Shown here one piece after another: positions 41,170 through 48,797 of a DNA stretch of 61,918 nucleotides (its first letter is position 1; every line of letters begins with the position of its first letter). Made by a program: the position numbers and the translations under genes. Origin of the DNA: Candidatus Desulfarcum epimagneticum (lineage in GTDB: Bacteria; Desulfobacterota; Desulfobacteria; Desulfobacterales; CR-1); the NCBI GenBank assembly GCA_900659855.1, contig CAACVI010000008.1, forward strand, positions 1-61,918, in the 5' to 3' direction. Below the pieces are notes generated by a model, which worked only from the letters and a program-made list of their open reading frames with translations, ran no database searches and had not been told where the DNA came from.

Positions 41170-42135
41170 TCATTCCCAATTTTTTACAGGCAAATAAGGG
41201 GCGTAACCCTGGGCCACAGTTTTCTCCTCTGCGACAGATATATGGGTCACCGCCTTTCCGATGTAGGGCTGATCCAAAACCGATTGATCTTCGCCCAATT
41301 GACACACAGCTCCCTCGTCCGCCATCATGACCGGTTTTTTAAAAGGATTCCGGGAAACGGCGAGGCGATCTCCATGTTTTCCAAATCTGACAAACAGCTT
41401 AAAGTATTCTTTTGAAAAAAATGAACCGGCGGGCACACAGGGAGCAAGCGTGTATATGGCCTTTACATTCTTATTGTCATGGCGGCGCAGCTTATTTTTT
41501 TCCAGGATTCTAAACCTTCCCATACCGGTGGAAGCGTCTTTGCCGAAGCCATATTTCCCAATGCCTTCCAATCCTCGACCCACTCTTTCAATATCGGTCT
41601 GGGCGGTGTCAATGAGCGCGAATATGACAAGCCGGATTCCCGGCCGATAGAAACGGATATGGGTCATATACGGGGCAAAATGATCTTTCCCTGTCGCGCC
41701 GGTGATCCTGTTGATGGAGTTGCGCGCCTGGTCCGCCTGCCTGAACAAATCATCATATGGGTCGTCATCTATTTTTTTTAAATCAACCGTTAAATCCTGT
41801 TTGACGGGAATCCAGTTTTTTCTCCCGTTTTTCCTGGCCTTTTCCCGAAATTCCCTCCGGCACATTGATTTCCTTTGAAAAATCATATACGCCGGGATAT
41901 CCGGGCGCTTGAGCAGATACACTTTTTCAGGATCCGTAAAAACCGGGAAGGCGGATGAAAAAACAATAAAAGGCTTCTTTGCGTATTCGGCGATGACATC
42001 TTCAAACTTTGAGCTGAGAAGTTCTGTTTGATAAGACGCCTGCCAGCAGAATTGCCCAAAAAGTGTGTCACCTTTGAGAGGAGTTCCAAAAGCCGATAAG
42101 GGCTCTATGATAATTTCATAAAATTCCAATTTCAT
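41170..42135 (-). CDS. csm4: Type III-A CRISPR protein Csm4
   Basis: 321 residues. Csm4 pattern: YEIIIEPLSAFGTPLKGDTL with FGQFCWQASY near the N-terminus, PVFTDPEKVYLLKRP, KVYLL; then FYRPGIRLVIFALIDT, GLEGIGKYGFGKDASTGMGR (Gly-rich RAMP loop, about 178-197) and YTLAPCVPAGSFFSKEYF. Csm4 binds the 5' handle of crRNA and contacts Cas10. It is 35 bp downstream of csm3 and 1 bp upstream of csm5. Confidence 0.93.
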   Translation of the reverse strand: MKLEFYEIIIEPLSAFGTPLKGDTLFGQFCWQASYQTELLSSKFEDVIAEYAKKPFIVFSSAFPVFTDPEKVYLLKRPDIPAYMIFQRKSMCRREFREKARKNGRKNWIPVKQDLTVDLKKIDDDPYDDLFRQADQARNSINRITGATGKDHFAPYMTHIRFYRPGIRLVIFALIDTAQTDIERVGRGLEGIGKYGFGKDASTGMGRFRILEKNKLRRHDNKNVKAIYTLAPCVPAGSFFSKEYFKLFVRFGKHGDRLAVSRNPFKKPVMMADEGAVCQLGEDQSVLDQPYIGKAVTHISVAEEKTVAQGYAPYLPVKNWE

Positions 42136-42170
42136 TCCCCCCGTTCCGCAGAAGATGATCGGACTCTTGA

Positions 42171-42866
42171 TTATTTGTCATTTTTCTTTAAATCGTCGGA
42201 GTCAAACGTCACTCTTCCATATCCCCTGCTGCCGCTGCCCCCCAGGGCATCCGATTCTAAGAGTTGAATCCCGTCGCGCAGGATTTTCTCTGTTCCTTCA
42301 TAATCGTCTTGTTCAAAATGTTTGATAGAAACGGAAAAATCAAAAATCACGCCCGCCGGAACCCTTTCCACAGTTCTTGGATCTCGTGCTGTGCCTTTAA
42401 TTCTGTCGATGGTGTTTTCAGACTTCACCTCAAAAAAAGGCATATGCCGCTCTTTCGCTCTTTTGGCGAACTTTTCATTTAAAGGGCAGTCCGCGAAAGA
42501 AAGACGGGTGGGGCCTATCTCTGAAAGCGCCTGCTGGTCATCCTCATCCGAAGAGGCCCCTGATCCGAACAGTTTTAATATTTTTTTGCAGTTTTTCTTA
42601 TCCCCATCTTCCTTGAATTTTTTCAAATCCCCAATTTTTACCGGGGCTCCCTCGGTTTCTCCCATGAGCCCATATTTCATCTCCAGAAGCGAGCGTATCT
42701 TTCCTTTGAGAGAGGAGCCCGGGATATACGGCTCTTTTGTGAAGGGATGCCTCACGACAGGATTGTCTGTTCCGCCTATGCTCATATCATTGTCGCCGGA
42801 GCCGATATGAAGGCCGCTTTTAAGCGCTATTGTCCCTTTTATTTCCTTGATATCCAGAAGCTTCAT
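42171..42866 (-). CDS. csm3: Type III-A CRISPR backbone ribonuclease Csm3
   Basis: 231 residues from ATG 42866, preceded by GGAGG at 5 nt; an ATG at 42878 lacks a site. IALKSGLHIGSGDNDMSIGG is followed by TDNPVVRHP, whose Asp (about residue 34) aligns with the catalytic Asp33 of Streptococcus Csm3. PYIPGSSLKGKIRSLLEMKY and ALGGSGSRGYGRVTF are the standard RAMP loops. Csm3 polymerises along the crRNA and cuts target RNA every 6 nt. The active-site Asp is present, so RNA cutting is expected, which would switch off Cas10 signalling. Confidence 0.95.
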   Translation of the reverse strand: MKLLDIKEIKGTIALKSGLHIGSGDNDMSIGGTDNPVVRHPFTKEPYIPGSSLKGKIRSLLEMKYGLMGETEGAPVKIGDLKKFKEDGDKKNCKKILKLFGSGASSDEDDQQALSEIGPTRLSFADCPLNEKFAKRAKERHMPFFEVKSENTIDRIKGTARDPRTVERVPAGVIFDFSVSIKHFEQDDYEGTEKILRDGIQLLESDALGGSGSRGYGRVTFDSDDLKKNDK

Positions 42867-42889
42867 TTCCACCTCCATGCCGAATGATA

Positions 42890-43312
42890 TTATGTTTTAG
42901 GCCCGCGCAGTTTATAAAAACCCATGAAAGCTTCAAAAAAATATCCAAAAACTTTCAAATCATCCTTTTCTTCGATATCTAAAACAGAATCCTTTATAAA
43001 TGCCAGAAAATGACCGGAAATAAGCTCACGGCCCCTGGCGTACGCGGCTTTTGCGACCAGCATGTTCACGAGGGCCAGGATCGCGTTCCACCTTCTGTCA
43101 TAGTCCGGGTCATCCGGCTCCAGTTCCCTGGCTTCCATGTTCAGATGCGACACTTCATCGTAAAATTTCCTGATTTGTGTCCTTTTGTTCATTTTTTTGT
43201 TTCGCTTGTTATCCTCGGCTATTTTCCGGGCAAACTTATCCGCCACCTCGGACAACAATTTTATGTGAACCAGTTTCTTTTCTCTGTCTTCCCAGAATTG
43301 AATTTTCTCCAT
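42890..43312 (-). CDS. csm2: Type III-A CRISPR small subunit Csm2
   Basis: 140 residues from ATG 43312, chosen because TAGGAG lies 7 nt upstream; an ATG at 43318 is too close. All-helical and charged: LLSEVADKFARKIAEDNKRN, NKRTQIRKFYDEVSHL, ALVNMLVAKAAYARGREL, HFLAFIKDSV, YFFEAFMGFYKLRG. This is the pattern of Csm2, which lines the target-RNA side of the complex. It follows cas10 by 10 bp. Confidence 0.93.
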   Translation of the reverse strand: MEKIQFWEDREKKLVHIKLLSEVADKFARKIAEDNKRNKKMNKRTQIRKFYDEVSHLNMEARELEPDDPDYDRRWNAILALVNMLVAKAAYARGRELISGHFLAFIKDSVLDIEEKDDLKVFGYFFEAFMGFYKLRGPKT

Positions 43313-43322
43313 CGCCATTCTC

Positions 43323-45842
43323 CTACCGTAAGTTATATAAAACATCCCACAATGGTATTTTCATGGAGCCGGCATATTTATAAATCCACCCGGCTATTTT
43401 TTGCTCTATTTCTTTTTTCTTTTCATCCGCGTCAATGTTTTTGTCTTTTATCGAAATATTTCTTTCAATTGTATAGGCAAGCATGAAACGCCATTTCGTG
43501 CATTTCAAATCACCGATGTGAATCGTCTTCTGATTGATAGTGTGAAACTCTTCCCGCGCAAGCTCTATCAAACGGTTCAGCCGGTGGAGCATGGCTTTAT
43601 CAATGTATTTTCGGCTCACCCATTCCTTCAATTTGTCCCTGATCGCCATTAAGTCGGAAAATTCAGCCCACTTTTTTGTTTCAGAAAAAATGGTGAAGCT
43701 GTTTTTGGTGAATCTGTTTTTTTCGCTGGATTCGTTTTTCGATTTTTCCAAAGCCTCCTCGGCCAGAATCGCGATGGAGTCAATGGACGAGCCGGCCTTA
43801 TGAACCGTTATCCCGGAAGAAAAATGAATCTCGGGGTTTTCGCAAACATATTGTTTAAACTTGTTTCTCAACTGGTATGAAAAATCGATCATTTTATTCC
43901 ACGGCCCGATGAGAAACATATCGTCGCCCCCGGCGAACACTGTGTAAATATTTTGATACGCTTTTTCAGATTCAAGGCAGCCGGGAAGAAACACAGTGAA
44001 ATAATGATTCATTTGTCTGCTGAAAGCGGCCATCACGGACAAATTGTTCTCTTGGTCCTTTATTCCGCATGACATGATCATCCCGAGATCGTCCACATCC
44101 GCCTTCATGACTCCAAGCGCCTCGGTTCCGCGAACAGCGTCGCCTTCCATGTTTTTTGACATGCAGGCGATATAGTTCAGCGTTTTGGGAATTTCCCGTC
44201 CCGATCCGGCTTCTTCCTGAAGCTCCCTGTGGTTCAACTTTTCAAGCAGGCGGAGTTCTTCCTGGTCTTTTGGGGCGGTATGGACGGGGACATATCCCCT
44301 GATCGGCTTTATGGTGAATATCGGCGCTTCGCCAGAATCCCACAACGCCCATATTTTAACCAGTTTGTCATGGCATTTGATGTGGATATGGCCGTTTTTG
44401 AATTCAAGCTGGTATCTGCCGAATATTTTTTCAAACAGCCTGTTGTCTTTTGGACTGGCTTTTTTCACGAGGTTTGTTCCCAGGAATATATGATCCCTGC
44501 AAATGGCGCATGCGGCCTTTTGAAGTTTTACGCCTCCAATGGCGATATCCCGGGGACGATGTGTGGATGGCCTTTTGTGGCAGACAGAGCATAACGGAGG
44601 GTCATAATCTGCCTTAAAGCGATCCAGATAATCGTCATTTGCCTGTTCGTACTCACCTAAGTTCAGGCAGGAATATTTCTTTTCCTGTCCGGCCATTTCA
44701 ATTCTATCCAGAGTATCGGCAAAGTTTGCCGAAAGCAAATCATCGCATGACGCCTCAACGCTTGAAAAACCTATGAGCGTCTCGCCATAAGCGATTTTGA
44801 TGAGCCAATTGTTGATTTTTTTTTCAACCTCATCCAGTTTGGCGCGCCGCCCTTCTGTGTTCGGGGCCAGGATGATAAACTTCCCGGCGGCGCTGATGAG
44901 GGTGGAAGTCACGGGAAGGCCGAATTCCCGGCAAACCATATCCGCGCTTAATTCCGAAAGAAGAGAGACAAAAAATGATCGTCCCCTTAAAATTTTTGAC
45001 CTGAACTTTCCGGACTCTCCATACCCGGTGAAAATAAAATTTTGAATGCCGTAAAAATCCCCGCTGATGATCAAAAATTTCTTTCGGTCGTAATCCGATA
45101 TGGAATCATCATCCAAACTGCCATCTTCCGCATGAAAAGAGTAAATCGCGGACGCGATGGCCGCAGTCGTTTTTGAATGGTCATAAATGGATATGTCGGA
45201 TCGTTTTCTCCCGGGAATCACAGAGGGCGCCTGGGAAACATATCTCATCACCAAACTGTCAAAATGCTCAAACCAGACATGGAGGTTGTCCTTATTTCCA
45301 ATTTCGCCGATTTTGGAGCAAAACTCCGAAAACAGCTCCTCATAGTTTCCGCTGGAATCCGGCGTTTCATCATCTATGGGAACAGGAAATATGTGATCTT
45401 TGGAAACAGGTTTAAGGGGATAGCAGTATTCATATCCTTGATCCGACCTTTTGTCTTCTAATGAAATTTTTTCCAATATTGGGAAAAGCCTGTCTTTTTC
45501 TGAAAGGCCAAGGGTTTTCAGAGAATCTGGAAAATCACTGTTTTTAATGCCCAGAGCCATAAACCATGAGGCGTTTATTATTTTCCGCATGGGCGTGACG
45601 GGATTTATAAATCCAGACAAAAGCTCAATAAAGCTTTCTCCTTCTCCCCATTCGGGCATGCACAGTTCCCCCGGGAATTTCTCTTTGTTTTTCTTTGTCA
45701 GAAAAACCGACCATTCTCCAAAATTATGAGCAGTCGAAGACCCATTGTCCCCATCTCCCCGCCCGGCGAGCAACCCCAAATTTGCCATAAAAGCCGCAAG
45801 CGCGATTTTTATGGTCCCGGATTTTATCATTTCAGAATCCAT
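43323..45842 (-). CDS. cas10: Type III-A Cas10 (Csm1), cyclase active, HD nuclease degenerate
   Basis: 839 residues from ATG 45842, which has GGGAG 7 nt upstream; a longer frame to 45938 overlaps cas6. The N-terminal region that should be an HD nuclease reads LAAFMANLGLLAGR where Csm1 normally has LLHDIGK. The later HH and AD pairs are replaced (FINPVTPM, NASWFMALG), so DNase activity is probably lost. A four-Cys zinc motif (CSVCHKRPSTHR...CAICRDH) lies at about 411-445. The palm/cyclase domain has MKADVDDLGMIMS and YTVFAGGDDMFLIG with GGDD at 638-641. It should convert ATP to cyclic oligoadenylate when target RNA is bound, here most likely feeding the TIR-SAVED protein. Confidence 0.95.
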   Translation of the reverse strand: MDSEMIKSGTIKIALAAFMANLGLLAGRGDGDNGSSTAHNFGEWSVFLTKKNKEKFPGELCMPEWGEGESFIELLSGFINPVTPMRKIINASWFMALGIKNSDFPDSLKTLGLSEKDRLFPILEKISLEDKRSDQGYEYCYPLKPVSKDHIFPVPIDDETPDSSGNYEELFSEFCSKIGEIGNKDNLHVWFEHFDSLVMRYVSQAPSVIPGRKRSDISIYDHSKTTAAIASAIYSFHAEDGSLDDDSISDYDRKKFLIISGDFYGIQNFIFTGYGESGKFRSKILRGRSFFVSLLSELSADMVCREFGLPVTSTLISAAGKFIILAPNTEGRRAKLDEVEKKINNWLIKIAYGETLIGFSSVEASCDDLLSANFADTLDRIEMAGQEKKYSCLNLGEYEQANDDYLDRFKADYDPPLCSVCHKRPSTHRPRDIAIGGVKLQKAACAICRDHIFLGTNLVKKASPKDNRLFEKIFGRYQLEFKNGHIHIKCHDKLVKIWALWDSGEAPIFTIKPIRGYVPVHTAPKDQEELRLLEKLNHRELQEEAGSGREIPKTLNYIACMSKNMEGDAVRGTEALGVMKADVDDLGMIMSCGIKDQENNLSVMAAFSRQMNHYFTVFLPGCLESEKAYQNIYTVFAGGDDMFLIGPWNKMIDFSYQLRNKFKQYVCENPEIHFSSGITVHKAGSSIDSIAILAEEALEKSKNESSEKNRFTKNSFTIFSETKKWAEFSDLMAIRDKLKEWVSRKYIDKAMLHRLNRLIELAREEFHTINQKTIHIGDLKCTKWRFMLAYTIERNISIKDKNIDADEKKKEIEQKIAGWIYKYAGSMKIPLWDVLYNLR

Positions 45843-45888
45843 ATTCACTCCCAAAGCGTATAGTTTTAAACTCCAAGCAGATGTTATT

Positions 45889-46839
45889 TCATGGCAAGGG
45901 CCGTCCCAAAACCTCAACCCCAAACTTTCCCAAACCAAAAGCCGTCTGCTTGCCCAGGTGAACTTTTTTGCAAAAATCCATCAAAGGCATGTATTCGGTG
46001 AGATTTCCTTCGTAAACAATATTCCCGATGACACCGCCCATCCTCATTTCCTTTGCCTGACGTCCGGAATACCGCAACCAGTCAAACCAGCGCAGGGAAG
46101 ATCGGGATATGACCACGTCCCCGGCCCGGTCCAGCAATCCCGGGTAATCCATCGGGGGAGGGCCTTGCGCATGGCAGTGAAAAAGCATATTGGCCCTTCT
46201 GAGCATGATCCGGGTGAAAACCGGAAAGGGGAGGTCGGCGGACAGACGGTTGTCGCGCTTGAAGCGAAGGGGCGTTTCCAGGGTGATTTTGACCCGGGAA
46301 ACATCATGGGTTTGGCGGGCCTCGCCAATGTCCATATCGACAAAGGCATTTTCCATATCAAGCTGTTGGCTCTCGTGTGAAAAAATAACGTGGTTTCGGG
46401 ATGACACGGTTTTGAGGGAAAACCGCCCTCTTTTTCCGCTCACCGGGCTCCCGATGCCGGTTTTTCCCATCCGGTCAAAGGCGTAAATAAAATAGGGAAG
46501 GTTGTGGTTGGTTTCACCAAAAAGAAGCAGGGAAAAATCAAAATGAGCCCCGGGGGGGAAACGCCGCGTCTCCGTCGGCGGGGGCTCAATCACAAAAGGT
46601 CGAAGGGGGGAGTGGATGACCCGTCCATCGGGCAGAAGCACCGGATCAACGGATTCAAATATCCGCGCATAGACGCATCTTTTTTTCAGGATGCAGTCCT
46701 TGCAGTCCTGTCTTTTTAAAGCGCATACGACCCTTTTTAAGGCCAGGCCGAAAACGCCCCTGAATGTGGAGCCCTTGTAACGGGGCAGAACCGCCTCGGT
46801 TCCAAACTCGCAGTGGAAATCGTATTTTCCGTAAAGCAT
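45889..46839 (-). CDS. cas6: Cas6 crRNA-processing endoribonuclease
   Basis: 316 residues from ATG 46839. The longer frame to 47022 is only the translation of the dispersed repeat and is rejected. YDFHCEFGTEAVLPRYKGST and FRGVFGLALKRVVCALKRQD, then CKDCILKKRCVYARIFE give the N-terminal RAMP fold with the Cys cluster of the PF10040-type Cas6 found with type III loci. A C-terminal Gly loop (FCKKVHLGKQTAFGLGKFGV) completes it. Cas6 cuts within each repeat, leaving an 8-nt 5' handle, here deduced AUUGAGAC for all three repeat types. First gene of the cas operon; the start of cas10 lies 47 bp downstream. Confidence 0.9.
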   Translation of the reverse strand: MLYGKYDFHCEFGTEAVLPRYKGSTFRGVFGLALKRVVCALKRQDCKDCILKKRCVYARIFESVDPVLLPDGRVIHSPLRPFVIEPPPTETRRFPPGAHFDFSLLLFGETNHNLPYFIYAFDRMGKTGIGSPVSGKRGRFSLKTVSSRNHVIFSHESQQLDMENAFVDMDIGEARQTHDVSRVKITLETPLRFKRDNRLSADLPFPVFTRIMLRRANMLFHCHAQGPPPMDYPGLLDRAGDVVISRSSLRWFDWLRYSGRQAKEMRMGGVIGNIVYEGNLTEYMPLMDFCKKVHLGKQTAFGLGKFGVEVLGRPLP

Positions 46840-46857
46840 GGATGGGTGGCCTTGTAA

Positions 46858-47015
46858 ACAAGCGCTTCGCGCCTGTTTGTCCGTGATCCGTGGTCCGTTG
46901 TTTTCGAGGCATTCTTTCCGAAGTCGAATAAAACCCACCGCTCCGGAAAAACCCAAGCCGGTGTGATCTGGGGTCTTTGCCACGGACAACGGATGGGGCG
47001 ATTTATTCGCCCCCT
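46858..47015. repeat. Dispersed CRISPR-island repeat element, copy E, and cas operon upstream region
   Basis: AAACAAGCGCTTCGCGCCTGTTTG (variant head hairpin), TCCGTG/TCCGTTG units, TTCTTTCCGAAGTCGAATAAAA, CCGGAAAAACCCAAGCCGG, then CACGGACAACGGATGGGGCG with the hairpin GGGGCGATTTATTCGCCCC at 46995-47013. The first repeat of array 2 begins at 47016. Any cas promoter must lie in this element or upstream in the array. The hairpin lacks a T-run on the - strand, so array transcripts may read through into cas6. Confidence 0.7.
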
Positions 47016-48441
47016 GTCTCAATCCCTTCTAACCAGGTCATTCGTTCAGACGATCATATCTGCTACGTGTCCGCCGAAAAGGCGTGGCAGTCTCAATCCC
47101 TTCTAATCAGGTCATTCGTTCAGACTTTCTTGCTGATGTTGCTGAAAGCGTGCTGGATATTTGGTCTCAATCCCTTCTAATCAGGTCATTCGTTCAGACG
47201 ATAAAACGGATTTCCCATTTATTGTGGTTCGGCCCGGTCTCAATCCCTTCTAATCAGGTCATTCGTTCAGACTCTGGCTTACGATTCCGCCCAGGCCGAT
47301 CAGCAAAACGTCTCAATCCCTTCTAATCAGGTCATTCGTTCAGACAAAACAAATGGCGACGCTGGCGGAGCTTCAAGACGATCTGTCTCAATCCCTTCTA
47401 ATCAGGTCATTCGTTCAGACACAAACCAGACGCAGGCGGCCGTGGTGAGCCCCCGGGTCTCAATCCCTTCTAATCAGGTCATTCGTTCAGACAATTGATT
47501 TGACTGAGGTGAAAAAATGAAAACTTTTTTCACAGTCTCAATCCCTTCTAATCAGGTCATTCGTTCAGACTAAAATTCAAATGATTAAAGATGATATAGT
47601 TCCCCCAGTCTCAATCCCTTCTAATCAGGTCATTCGTTCAGACAGAAATGGACAAATTCAACAGGAAAGAAAGGTTCAAGTCTCAATCCCTTCTAATCAG
47701 GTCATTCGTTCAGACATATGGACGATGTCCATATAAGTACGATGATGTCAATGTCTCAATCCCTTCTAATCAGGTCATTCGTTCAGACTTTAAAAAAAAC
47801 ATTATTGACAAAAAATTAACACAAGTCTCAATCCCTTCTAATCAGGTCATTCGTTCAGACCCGCAAACAACGCGGAATCGGCTCTCAACACATAGTCTCA
47901 ATCCCTTCTAATCAGGTCATTCGTTCAGACGATGTTGAGAGACATGGATGCGTATCCGCACTCTGACGTCTCAATCCCTTCTAATCAGGTCATTCGTTCA
48001 GACGATAAATCAAGATTATATTGGTTCATTCCCAGTAGAGTCTCAATCCCTTCTAATCAGGTCATTCGTTCAGACCTGCAAGATGGCCAGGGTCCGGCCG
48101 ATGGCCGGGAGATATAAGGTCTCAATCCCTTCTAATCAGGTCATTCGTTCAGACAATTAAAAATTATGACAACATATTCAGATATAGATCAGTCTCAATC
48201 CCTTCTAATCAGGTCATTCGTTCAGACGGGAAAAAATTTGACGACCTGGTGGCGTCCGTCCGGGGTCTCAATCCCTTCTAATCAGGTCATTCGTTCAGAC
48301 CCCGGAGGGTCGAGGCAATTCCAGGCCACAGATAAGTCTCAATCCCTTCTAATCAGGTCATTCGTTCAGACCACATGGCGCTGTCGGGCCGGGCGAAGTA
48401 GATCAGTCTCAATCCCTTCTAATCAGGTCATTCGTTCAGAC
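47016..48441 (-). CRISPR. CRISPR array 2: 20 repeats of 36 bp
   Basis: Repeats start at 47016, 47090, 47164, 47237, 47310, 47385, 47457, 47535, 47608, 47680, 47753, 47825, 47895, 47968, 48040, 48119, 48192, 48265, 48336 and 48406. Spacers are 34-43 bp and all different. The unit begins GTCTCAATCCCTTCTAATCA and ends GGTCATTCGTTCAGAC. Only the leftmost copy is mutated (CTAACC for CTAATC), which marks it as the leader-distal end. With the handle ATTGAGAC on the - strand, this fits leftward transcription from a leader at 48442 on. Confidence 0.97.
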
Positions 48442-48660
48442 AGCCTCCTCAAATTTTCAAATAATATCAAACCGTTCTAAGGCGTTTTCCAGTACTCCCT
48501 GTCAAAGACGTTTTTTGAAAGCCCAAAATCAGGTTTCTTTTCACACACGCCATCCATATTTCCTTTAAAAACAAAACATTGACTAATTCCAGTACTCTCC
48601 CCCATTTTTGAAGGTTTAAAAAAGGTTCGATAATGTGGCTATTTTATAGCCATTTTTCTT
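48442..48660 (-). promoter_or_regulatory. Leader region of CRISPR array 2
   Basis: AT-rich relative to the flanks, no ORF. The array-proximal 45 bp (AAATTTTCAAATAATATCAA then ACCGTTCTAAGGCGTTTTCC) share two blocks with the array-1 leader. On the - strand, TTTGACA upstream of TTAGAAC is a possible promoter, with spacing longer than ideal. Confidence 0.6.
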
Positions 48661-48727
48661 TAACGGACGGTGCGAATTTATTCGCCCCTTGTCTCAATCA
48701 CCTTCATCAGCGGGTCTGCATTCAAAC
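48661..48727. CRISPR. Solitary mutated repeat of the third type with its end hairpin
   Basis: The hairpin GGTGCGAATTTATTCGCCCC at 48669-48688 is followed 2 nt later by a 37-bp unit at 48691-48727, beginning GTCTCAATCACCTTCATCAG. It differs at a few positions from the two units at 31335-31443. No second repeat follows, so this is the fossil end of an array. The remaining 48728-48797 holds nothing recognisable. Confidence 0.75.
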
Positions 48728-48797
48728 CCCTGCCGATTTTTTATCTCATTTGAAAACAGCGGGTTAAACCCCCATCGCCAAATCTTAAATCATCAAA

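Noticed and set aside
39660-46839. Type III-B (Cmr) assignment
   Set aside because: The small subunit and RAMP proteins match Csm2-Csm5 in size, order and motifs, and Csm3 has the TDNPVVRHP active-site context.
46840-47022. 61-codon N-terminal extension of cas6
   Set aside because: It translates the dispersed repeat element and even the first bases of array 2. The Cas6 fold begins at the ATG 46839.
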